NCBI GenBank assembly: GCA_964545245.1
Contig: CAZJFC010000020.1
Location: 1-30,541, forward strand
Source: CAZJFC01 sp964545245
Lineage (GTDB): Bacteria; Pseudomonadota; Alphaproteobacteria; Rickettsiales; 21-14-0-20-44-7
Direction of reading: 5' to 3'
Length of the DNA stretch: 30,541 bases
Below the pieces are notes generated by a model that searched no databases, was not told the DNA's origin, and worked only from the letters and a program-made list of their open reading frames with translations. Both the position numbers and the translations under genes were made by a program. This document shows positions 7,775 through 14,148 of this stretch, piece by piece. Within the stretch, counting starts at the first letter, position 1. The number at the start of each line of letters is the position of its first letter.

Positions 7775-7824
7775 CTGGTTGGGGTTGGGGAAGAGGGATT
7801 TCGGGGGATTCAGGCCGGGGGAAG

Positions 7825-8964
7825 CTAGAACACCCTTGTAATGCTGGTGAGTGGCGCGGCAATATCTCCAAAAAGAAGCAGTGAGTTGATGCCTGCGGTT
7901 TCCACGGAAGTGACGTTTTCCTTGATATATGAAACAGCGGTGATAGACGACGCATTGGCGGCTGATGTGCCCGTAACTTCAATCGTGTACAGGCCATCTT
8001 CAACCGGCTGGCCGTCATCGCCCATGCCATCCCATTCAAGCTGGTGCATTTTTCCGCCTTCACCGTTGCCGCTGAGGGTGCGTACAAGGTCGCCGTCCTT
8101 GTTATAGATATTGATGGTGGTGCCGATAACGTCTTCAGGGAACTGGTAGGTGACATCCTGGGTTCCGTCGGTGCGGTTGAACAGGCTGGAAATTGCCTCG
8201 ACTTTCTTGCCGACATAGGAAAGCGCGTTGCCGGAATTGATGTCGTTAAGGATATATGCCAGCATTTGCGCCTGCGCTATCTGGATTTCGTCCATTTCAG
8301 TCGTCGTATTGCTGACTGCCTTGACGTCGGTTACTTTATAAGCCCTGTCACCGATATAAAGCATGGTATTCTCGCCGTTGATATCCACCGAAGTGACAAC
8401 GCCGTTTTCATAGGTGGGGATGTTATTGATGGTCGCGCCAGCCGCATTTTTGGCGGTGACATTGAAGTTATAAGTGCCGTCGGCAACCGGACTGCCATTT
8501 GAATCCTTGCCGTCCCACTCGATCTTGTTTTTGCCCGCCGCAACGTTTGCAACGTCGATTTTGCGCAATACGTTCCCGCTGGCGTTTGAGATGGTGATGC
8601 TGACTTCGGATGCGCTTTCCGGCAGCCTGTAGGAAATATCGGCCATGCCGTTTGTAACTGCGAACTTGCTGCTTTCCACCTCAATCTTTTTGCCCATGTA
8701 GGAAACTGCCGAGCTGACCGTCGCGTTTTTGTTGAAGGCGATCAGTTGCTCAAGGTTTTTGTTCATGTTGATCTGCTGCTCGACCTGCGTGAACATAACG
8801 ATCTGGTTGGTGAACTCGTTGGTTTCCATCGGCGAGGTAGGGTCCTGGTTCTTGAGCTGGACGGTGAGGAGCTTCAGGAAGCTGTCGAAGTTCTTGGCGA
8901 GCGAGGCAATCGAGTTCGTTGTCGATGTGCTGTATGTCGGCGTATTTGATACTGAATCTACCAT
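7825..8964 (-). CDS. flgD: Flagellar hook assembly (capping) protein FlgD with duplicated C-terminal module
   Basis: Scaffold cap that directs polymerisation of hook protein FlgE. Residues 15-80 are the conserved FlgD N-terminal region (FLKLLTVQLKNQDPTSPME, then TQVEQQINMN). It is much longer (379 aa) than E. coli FlgD (231 aa) because the C-terminal FlgD Ig/Tudor-like region occurs twice, at about 85-217 and 245-379. The copies share SAVSYMGKKIE / NALSYVGKKVE, IEWDGKDSNGSPVADGTY / LEWDGMGDDGQPVEDGLY, and the closing NTMLYIGD / NSLLLFGD. A linker (EIQIAQAQMLAYIL, 226-239) that resembles the region just before copy 1 precedes copy 2. The gene starts 8 bp after the fliK stop with AGGGAAG upstream, so the two form an operon. 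Confidence 0.93.
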   Translation of the reverse strand: MVDSVSNTPTYSTSTTNSIASLAKNFDSFLKLLTVQLKNQDPTSPMETNEFTNQIVMFTQVEQQINMNKNLEQLIAFNKNATVSSAVSYMGKKIEVESSKFAVTNGMADISYRLPESASEVSITISNASGNVLRKIDVANVAAGKNKIEWDGKDSNGSPVADGTYNFNVTAKNAAGATINNIPTYENGVVTSVDINGENTMLYIGDRAYKVTDVKAVSNTTTEMDEIQIAQAQMLAYILNDINSGNALSYVGKKVEAISSLFNRTDGTQDVTYQFPEDVIGTTINIYNKDGDLVRTLSGNGEGGKMHQLEWDGMGDDGQPVEDGLYTIEVTGTSAANASSITAVSYIKENVTSVETAGINSLLLFGDIAAPLTSITRVF

Positions 8965-8972
8965 TTTCTTCC

Positions 8973-10184
8973 CTATGCTAAAATATTTACTCCCCCGGCA
9001 CTCAGGCTGAGGGTCATTTCAGTTTCGTTAACAGCGGCAGCTTTTGAATAGCCTTCAAGCTTTGCGTGGCTGTGCTTATTGTTTTGTTCATTCATCATGC
9101 TGAACAGGTTTTCCTGCTGGCCGTCACCGCGCAGCGAGAATTCAAGCCCGCCGCTTTCGGTTTTTACTCCTGCTTCACGCAGTGCTCGCTCAAGCTCATG
9201 TGAATCGCGGCGCAATGCATCCAGCGCTTCCGGCCTTTCGGCAATTACGCGGATTGAAGTTTTGCCATCTTCATCGACTTTCATGTCAACGTCGATCTGG
9301 CCAAGTTCTGCCGGGTAAAGTTTTATCCGCACGCTTTCCGCGCCGGAACCGATCGCCTGGCTGATCTTTACATGGACCTGGTCAATTCTTGTGCCGTCCT
9401 GCGAAGCTGATTTTGCATTGGCAAGCTCGTTATAACGGATCTGCTTATCAAGCTCCGCCAGCCTTAAATTATGGCTGTGCTCCTGCGGTTGCAGGCCGCT
9501 AAGGTTGGTCAGGCTGTCAGATTCCGTGCTTTCCTTAACAGACAGGATTTTCGGTGTCACGGAAACACCGACTGCCTGCGGGACAAGATGCGCGAGCTTT
9601 TCTTTCCTTGCTTCCGCGTTAATTTCGGCATTGGTGGCGCTCAGGATTTTAGCCTTCTCATATGCTTTCAGTTCCGCCTGTTCCTTGACGGCATTTTCCT
9701 GCGCCATATCCTGCTGGCGGCTTAATTTTGTAACGGCTTCGGCAAATTCCTTCTCGTCAACCTGTATGTTGCCTTCAGTATTAAGGCCATCAAGCCTGAT
9801 CTTACCGTTCGCGGCATCCGAAAGCTGGGCAATTGTATAGTCCTTATTGCTGTAATTCGGGAGCAGGGCTTTGCCGTTTTGTGCCGGGGCATCAATGAAC
9901 TGGCTAAGAGGGGGGATGGCGATACCACTATCTTGGGGGGATGGGGTGATATCGCCAGTGGGGTTATCCGGGTTAGTACCAGCAATAACCGTGCCAAGTG
10001 CAGTGAGGTTACCGCCGGATAATTTATTATTTAATATGCCGGTGAACTGCCCGGCTTCCTGAACCGCCGGGGTTGTGCTGCCAAATAACGCATCAGCGCC
10101 CCTGCCGTTCACTCCGCCAGCGAGGAAATCCGCTGTGCTGCCCGGCATTGCTGCTAATATATTAAGTAGTGCGTTTACTTGCAT
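8973..10184 (-). CDS. fliK: Flagellar hook-length control protein FliK
   Basis: Secreted ruler that sets hook length and triggers the export switch to filament subunits. It has 403 residues from the ATG at 10184. The long N-terminal part is Ala/Asn/Ser-rich and low in complexity, as usual. The conserved FliK C-terminal (Flg_hook) domain is near residues 285-380, with VRIKLYPAELGQIDVDMKVDEDG and a following long helix. The frame stays open upstream to 10286, but those 34 codons translate the AGTGNN repeat and look artificial (His/Ser/Cys-rich), so the shorter start is used. A GAAGGA lies rather far upstream (about 18 bases). flgD follows directly. No other flagellar genes are in the window. 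Confidence 0.88.
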   Translation of the reverse strand: MQVNALLNILAAMPGSTADFLAGGVNGRGADALFGSTTPAVQEAGQFTGILNNKLSGGNLTALGTVIAGTNPDNPTGDITPSPQDSGIAIPPLSQFIDAPAQNGKALLPNYSNKDYTIAQLSDAANGKIRLDGLNTEGNIQVDEKEFAEAVTKLSRQQDMAQENAVKEQAELKAYEKAKILSATNAEINAEARKEKLAHLVPQAVGVSVTPKILSVKESTESDSLTNLSGLQPQEHSHNLRLAELDKQIRYNELANAKSASQDGTRIDQVHVKISQAIGSGAESVRIKLYPAELGQIDVDMKVDEDGKTSIRVIAERPEALDALRRDSHELERALREAGVKTESGGLEFSLRGDGQQENLFSMMNEQNNKHSHAKLEGYSKAAAVNETEMTLSLSAGGVNILA

Positions 10185-10246
10185 AATGTTAAATACAATT
10201 TTCCTTCGGGTATTATGAAGCAAACAACGTGCCAAGCCACGGGTTC

Positions 10247-10293
10247 TGTGGGAGTGACAGTGACAGTGGGAGTAGGAGGCTGACACTCACACG
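10247..10293. repeat. Period-6 tandem-unit hairpin (AGTGNN type), copy 1
   Basis: Six-base units AGTGAC, AGTGAC, AGTGGG, AGTAGG on one arm. The facing arm CTGACACTCACACG is the reverse complement of the same kind of unit. A second copy lies at 13709-13770. Both sit directly before a copy of the GCACGGGGGC repeat family, so the two form a composite. Confidence 0.7.
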
Positions 10294-10302
10294 AATTACG
10301 AG

Positions 10303-10380
10303 GCAGCAGCCGAGTCAGCCCTGAGCGTGAGCGGAGCGAACAGCCCATCGGAGGCGCAGGAGCGCCGCACGGGGGCAAAA
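10303..10380 (+). repeat. GCGCCGCACGGGGGC repeat family, copy 3
   Basis: It reads GCAGCAGCCGAGTCAGCC, CTGAGCGTGAGCGGAGCG, AACAGCCCATCGG, then the hairpin GGCGCAGGAGCGCC (10353-10366, loop AGGA) and GCACGGGGGCAAAA. It ends at the base before the stop codon of the NAD(P)-binding protein gene. Copy 4 at 14011-14073 is nearly identical in its right part. Confidence 0.85.
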
Positions 10381-11307
10381 TTAAATACTCTCAGGGCGAA
10401 CCTTTACCGCATATCTGGCGACATAATGCGGCAGGATGGCATCCAAGGCGGTTGGTTTTATGCCTAACTCGCCAAAACCCCGGCTTCTGGAGGTGGCAAC
10501 ACAGTTGCTTTGCAGCAGCGTCACCTGGTCGCGGGTGAGGACGGCGGAAGGGCTAAAAAACGCCAGCAGCTTTGCCGCGCCGAACGGTATATTGATAAAA
10601 CCCGGTTTACGGTGGGTATAGCTGTTTATGCGCTCCAGAATTTCCTTGAAAGTGAGTGTTTCCGGGCCGGAAAGCTGGTAGGTGGAAGGTTTTACCGCGC
10701 CATCCACGGCAATTTTTACCGCGTTGGCCACATCGCCCACATAAACCGGCTGGAATTTGGTTTCCCCGCAGCCGATAAGGGGCAGGAACGGCAGAACCTT
10801 GGAAAGCGCTGCGAATTTGTTGATGAAATTATCTTCCGGGCCAAAAACCACGTTAGGTTTCATAATGAATGCCTCAGGGAAGGCGGAGAGTACCTCCTTT
10901 TCCCCGGCCAGTTTGGTTTGCGCGTAGCGGGAAGGGGATTCCTGGTCAACAATCGCCGAAATATGGACAAAACGCTCCACACCGGCTTCTTTCGCGGCTT
11001 CCGCCAGCTTTCCGGCGGCAACCGTATGTAATTTACTGAATTTCTGCTTACCGCTTTCAAACAGGACTCCGACAAGGTTCACCACTGCATAGGAGTTTTT
11101 CACCAGTTCAGGGAGCAATTCAGTATTGCGGATATTACCCGTAACAGGCACAACCTGCCCCACAAACCCGGCGGTACGCAAATCTTTCGCGCGTTCCGGG
11201 TTGCGGGTCACCACGCGGATGGAATATCCTTCATGCGCGAGTGCGTTGACTACATACCTGCCGATAAACCCGGTTCCGCCGAAAATAGTAACGATTTTAT
11301 TCTTCAT
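10381..11307 (-). CDS. NAD(P)-binding Rossmann-fold protein, complex I NDUFA9-like (atypical SDR)
   Basis: A 308-residue atypical short-chain dehydrogenase. The N-terminus carries the nucleotide-binding motif IFGGTGFIGRYVV (residues 5-17) and strand-2 RVVTRNP. YAQTKLAGE, about residues 135-143, matches the YxxxK region (Y then K four residues later). The overall pattern (AVVNLVGVLFE, FVHISAI, KPNVVFGPEDNFINKFA, FQPVYVGDVANAV) is that of the alphaproteobacterial relatives of the mitochondrial complex I subunit NDUFA9. In bacteria the enzymatic role is not established, so no symbol is given. The start at 11307 is preferred over 11355, since AGAGAG precedes it and the conserved fold begins there. 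It lies downstream of purA on the same strand, 61 bp away. Confidence 0.87.
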   Translation of the reverse strand: MKNKIVTIFGGTGFIGRYVVNALAHEGYSIRVVTRNPERAKDLRTAGFVGQVVPVTGNIRNTELLPELVKNSYAVVNLVGVLFESGKQKFSKLHTVAAGKLAEAAKEAGVERFVHISAIVDQESPSRYAQTKLAGEKEVLSAFPEAFIMKPNVVFGPEDNFINKFAALSKVLPFLPLIGCGETKFQPVYVGDVANAVKIAVDGAVKPSTYQLSGPETLTFKEILERINSYTHRKPGFINIPFGAAKLLAFFSPSAVLTRDQVTLLQSNCVATSRSRGFGELGIKPTALDAILPHYVARYAVKVRPESI

Positions 11308-11368
11308 GGTTTTCTCTCTTGGCCGCGAGTTTATAAAAAACGTGCGGGCGGGCAAGTAAATTTATCAG

Positions 11369-12640
11369 CTAGGCAGCCTTTGCAAGCCTGAATTCCCCAT
11401 TGAAGATGGAATCGTCACGTTCCGGGCTGGTGGAGATGATAACCGCCTTCACGCCGATCAATTCCTCGATTCTGCGGATATATTTCTGCGCATTGGCCGG
11501 TAGTTTCCCGAATTCGCGGATTCCGGCGGTATTGCTGTTCCACCCCTCGATTTCCTCGTAAACCGGCTTCATCGCCGCCTGAATCGCCGGGAGGGCGGGG
11601 AGATAATCATATTTCTCACCGTTATATTCATATCCGGTGCAGATTTTGAGGGTTTTGAGTTCGTCCAGCACGTCCAGTTTCATCAGCGCGATGCCGTCAA
11701 TTCCATTAAGTTTGCAGCTCTGGCGCACCAGCACCGCGTCAAACCAGCCGCAGCGGCGCTTGCGCGCGGTCACGGTGCCGAATTCATGGCCTTTCCGGCC
11801 TAAATGCTCGCCGATCTCGTCTTCCAGTTCAGCCGGGAAGGGGCCGCTGCCCACGCGGGTGGTATAGGCCTTGGTGATGCCCAGCTTATATGATTTCGCA
11901 TAGCCCAGCCCGCAGCCGGTGGTCGCATTGCCCGCGATTGTGTTGGATGAGGTCACGAACGGGTATGTCCCGTGGTCAACATCGAGCATTGTTCCTTGCG
12001 CACCCTCGAAAAGTATGGTTTTTCCCGCGCTGTTCAGTTTATCCAGCTCCAGCCATGCCGGTTTTGCGAAGGCCAGCAGTTTCGGCGCAAGCTCCAGCAG
12101 GCGGTTATAAATTTCGTCAAAGCGCCCGGCCATATTGTGGTATGCAAGCAGCGATTCCAGCCTTTCCCTGAGGTATTCCTTATCGGCAAGGTCGCAAACG
12201 CGGATGGCGCGGCGGGCAACCTTGTCTTCATAAGCGGGGCCGATGCCGCGGCCTGTAGTGCCGATTTTGTTGCCGCCCTTTTGTTCCTCAGAAGCTTTGT
12301 CGACATCCTGATGGACGGGCAGGATAAGGCAGCAATTATCGGCGATAATGAGGTTTTGCGGGGTGATTTTTACGCCCTTTTCCTCAATCGCCGCGATTTC
12401 CTTGAACAAATGCTCCGGGTCAATCACTACACCGTTACCGATGACTGAAATTTTGCCTTCACGCACCACGCCGCTGGGCAGCAGGCTAAGCTTATAGGTC
12501 ACGCCGTTGATAACCAACGTATGTCCCGCATTATGCCCGCCCTGAAAGCGCACGATAATTTCGGCTTTTTCGGCAAGCAGGTCAACAATCTTGCCTTTGC
12601 CTTCGTCGCCCCATTGTGTGCCGATGATTGATATATTCAT
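11369..12640 (-). CDS. purA: Adenylosuccinate synthase
   Basis: First step from IMP to AMP: IMP, aspartate and GTP give adenylosuccinate. It is cytosolic and homodimeric. The 423 residues are close to the usual 425-432. The N-terminal signature QWGDEGKGK (9-17) with catalytic Asp, GGHNAGHT, the IMP-binding GTTGRGIGPAYEDK region and the GAQGTMLDVDHGTYPFVTSSN segment are all intact, as is the C-terminal STSPERDD nucleotide site. A terminator and tRNA-Gly lie directly upstream on the same strand, so purA probably has its own promoter in the short gap. The NAD(P)-binding protein gene may be cotranscribed. Confidence 0.97.
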   Translation of the reverse strand: MNISIIGTQWGDEGKGKIVDLLAEKAEIIVRFQGGHNAGHTLVINGVTYKLSLLPSGVVREGKISVIGNGVVIDPEHLFKEIAAIEEKGVKITPQNLIIADNCCLILPVHQDVDKASEEQKGGNKIGTTGRGIGPAYEDKVARRAIRVCDLADKEYLRERLESLLAYHNMAGRFDEIYNRLLELAPKLLAFAKPAWLELDKLNSAGKTILFEGAQGTMLDVDHGTYPFVTSSNTIAGNATTGCGLGYAKSYKLGITKAYTTRVGSGPFPAELEDEIGEHLGRKGHEFGTVTARKRRCGWFDAVLVRQSCKLNGIDGIALMKLDVLDELKTLKICTGYEYNGEKYDYLPALPAIQAAMKPVYEEIEGWNSNTAGIREFGKLPANAQKYIRRIEELIGVKAVIISTSPERDDSIFNGEFRLAKAA

Positions 12641-12666
12641 TATTCTATCCGGACTGAATTGGCATT

Positions 12667-12690
12667 AAAAAACGTGGGTTTTCCCACGTT
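12667..12690 (-). terminator. Rho-independent terminator of tRNA-Gly
   Basis: Perfect 8-bp stem AACGTGGG/CCCACGTT with a four-base loop. On the minus strand it is followed by six T. It lies 22 bases after the tRNA CCA end and 26 bases before the purA start codon. Confidence 0.85.
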
Positions 12691-12711
12691 CCAGATTTTT
12701 CAAATCCAAAA

Positions 12712-12786
12712 TGGAGCGGGCGAAGGGATTCGAACCCTCGACACCAACCTTGGCAAGGTTGTACTCTACCCCTGAGCTACGCCCGC
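12712..12786 (-). tRNA. tRNA-Gly (anticodon GCC)
   Basis: Complete cloverleaf on the minus strand. The acceptor GCGGGCG (5' end at 12786) pairs with CGCCCGC. The D arm contains GCTCAGGGGTAGAGTAC. The anticodon stem CAACC/GGTTG surrounds loop TTGCCAA, giving anticodon GCC. The T arm is GAGGGTTCGAATCCCTT. CCA is encoded at 12712-12714. Total 75 nt with CCA. Confidence 0.96.
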
Positions 12787-12809
12787 AGCCGTTCTGGCTT
12801 ACGCAAGGC

Positions 12810-12837
12810 ATAATATGAAAAAGATTTTGCATTGCAA
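12810..12837 (-). promoter_or_regulatory. Sigma-70-type promoter of tRNA-Gly
   Basis: On the minus strand, TTGCAA and TATTAT are separated by 16 bases and end 24 bases before the tRNA. The match to TTGACA/TATAAT is four and five of six. Position and spacing make it the best candidate. Confidence 0.55.
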
Positions 12838-13038
12838 GCACTAATTTCGCGCTGTTTTTTCAATTTTTTTTTAAAGAAAAATATACAGAAAAACAACTGC
12901 TTACCCCAGTTTCCCCAGCATTTTTACGATTATTATTAAAATTACTTAGTAAATTAATCTCAAATTAAGCAATGCCTAATATAATTTAAGAATAAGGGGA
13001 CAGAATAATTAACGAAATCACATCTGGGGGGATGGGGT

Positions 13039-13638
13039 ATGTTAAGAGTTGGGGGGCTACTACTAGCAGTATTTATAGTTTTTTCACCGGTTGGCGCTGC
13101 TGCCAATATGTTCGGATACGGGGAAACCAGATATACCGACATCCGGGATTTCAAAAAATGGCGTGACGTGCTGCAAAGGCACGAGATCCAGGTGATGGCG
13201 AATTCAGTCCATCTCCAGCAATGGAACCAGCGCATTGAGCAGCTTGCGAAGCTTCCGAGCAGGGCTGACCAGATCGTTGCGGTCAACAAGCTGATGAATG
13301 ATTCAATCACCTATGATGATGACATCAGGATTTGGGGCAAGTCTGATTTCTGGGCGACCCCAGCGGAAACTTTCTCTAAAGGTTATGGTGATTGCGACGA
13401 TTATGCGGTTGCAAAATACCTTACCCTGAAAAGGCTTGGCTTTACCGACAATGAAATGCGCGTTGTGGTGCTGAAAGACACCCGCAAGAACGAACTGCAT
13501 GCGGTGCTTTCAGTGAGCCATAACGGCAGCAACTACATTCTTGATAACCAGAACAAACAGGTTCTTGCCGATTACCAGATTACTCACTACCAGCCGATTT
13601 ATTCAATCAATCAGCTTAGCTGGTGGAAACATTCTTAA
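13039..13638 (+). CDS. Transglutaminase-like cysteine peptidase (BTLCP, LapG-like)
   Basis: Periplasmic papain-fold cysteine protease of the bacterial transglutaminase-like family. The best-known member, LapG, cleaves the biofilm adhesin LapA under control of the c-di-GMP receptor LapD. A signal peptide covers residues 1-22. The mature part shows the expected triad: C119 in GYGDCDDYA, H154 in ELHAVL, D169 in YILDNQN. W100-type and FWATPAET family positions are also present. The length (199 aa) fits. No LapD or large adhesin gene is nearby, so the substrate is unknown. The G-rich run just upstream of the ATG serves as ribosome binding site. A strong terminator follows, so the gene is monocistronic. 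Confidence 0.88.
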   Translation: MLRVGGLLLAVFIVFSPVGAAANMFGYGETRYTDIRDFKKWRDVLQRHEIQVMANSVHLQQWNQRIEQLAKLPSRADQIVAVNKLMNDSITYDDDIRIWGKSDFWATPAETFSKGYGDCDDYAVAKYLTLKRLGFTDNEMRVVVLKDTRKNELHAVLSVSHNGSNYILDNQNKQVLADYQITHYQPIYSINQLSWWKHS

Positions 13639-13663
13639 TACTTAGCTTACGTTGGGGTGTGGG

Positions 13664-13696
13664 CCGGGGGTTTGATACCCCCGGTTTTCATTTTTT
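13664..13696 (+). terminator. Rho-independent terminator after the BTLCP gene
   Basis: Perfect 7-bp stem CCGGGGG/CCCCCGG with a seven-base loop, followed by TTTTCATTTTTT. It lies 25 bases after the stop codon. Confidence 0.88.
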
Positions 13697-13708
13697 AGTC
13701 ATTAGGAA

Positions 13709-13770
13709 GTTGAGTGTCAGTGACAGTGGGAGTGTCAGTGTCAGTTTTTCGTCCACTGCCACTTCCACTT
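13709..13770. repeat. Period-6 tandem-unit hairpin (AGTGNN type), copy 2
   Basis: The left arm reads AGTGTC, AGTGAC, AGTGGG, AGTGTC, AGTGTC. After TTTTTCG, the right arm (CCACTGCCACTTCCACTT) is the reverse complement of AGTGGA, AGTGGC, AGTGGA. It lies just before a copy of the GCACGGGGGC family, the same order as at 10247-10380. Confidence 0.75.
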
Positions 13771-13780
13771 GGCGCTAGGC

Positions 13781-14073
13781 AGGAGCCGAGCCAGCCCCCC
13801 TAAAACCGTCATTCCGGAATTTTTTTCAGGAGAAAAAAATATCCGGAATCCACAACATTGGAGTTTCGGCAAAAAGTCAGGAGACTTTTTGCGTAATAAA
13901 ATATCTGCTGACATTTTATTACTGGATCCCCGTGTATTTTTGTCTCCTGACAAAAATCACGAGGATGACGGAAGGAGGGGAATTGAGAGGCCGTTCAGGA
14001 GAACGGCCCAGCCTTGAGCGTGAGCGAATGCGAACAGCCCATCGGAGGCGCAGGAGCGCCGCACGGGGGCAAA
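13781..14073 (+). repeat. GCGCCGCACGGGGGC repeat family, copy 4, interrupted by an insertion
   Basis: The left end GAGCCGAGCCAGCC (13783-13796) and the right part CCAGCCTTGAGCGTGAGCG onward (14008-14073) join into one normal copy if 13797-14013 is removed. CCAGCC occurs at both edges (13791-13796 and 14008-14013), as a possible 6-bp target duplication. The right part ends with the AGGA hairpin GGCGCAGGAGCGCC (14047-14060) and GCACGGGGGCAAA. Confidence 0.75.
13808..13969. repeat. Expanded GTCAT...ATGAC element carrying AGGA-loop hairpins
   Basis: The outer plan equals the 7619 element: GTCATTCCGG...CCGGAATCCA, linker, TGGATCCCCGTG...CACGAGGATGAC. The hairpin tips and linker are enlarged by further palindromes with a common loop. 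TTTTTTTC-AGGA-GAAAAAAA is at 13820-13839. GCAAAAAGTC-AGGA-GACTTTTTGC is at 13869-13892. The reverse-strand form TTTTTGTC-TCCT-GACAAAAA is at 13937-13956. A related AATAAAAT...ATTTTATT hairpin with CTGCTGAC in its loop is at 13895-13920. Another, GGCCGTTC-AGGA-GAACGGCC, lies just outside at 13989-14008. Confidence 0.8.
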
Positions 14074-14148
14074 CAAAATATTTATACCTCTTTTATTTTA
14101 CGCATGTGCCGGGAAGTGATATAAATTCTCCAAAATAGAGGGAAAAAC

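Noticed and set aside
9909..9947. Inverted repeat TGGCGATA/TATCGCCA with a long G-rich loop inside fliK
   Set aside because: Only an 8-bp stem with a loop of about 25 bases, in a low-complexity part of fliK, and not similar enough to any of the repeat families here.
10185..10286. N-terminal extension of fliK (34 codons)
   Set aside because: It translates part of the AGTGNN hairpin repeat into a His/Ser/Cys-rich stretch with no FliK similarity; the internal ATG at 10184 is the better start.
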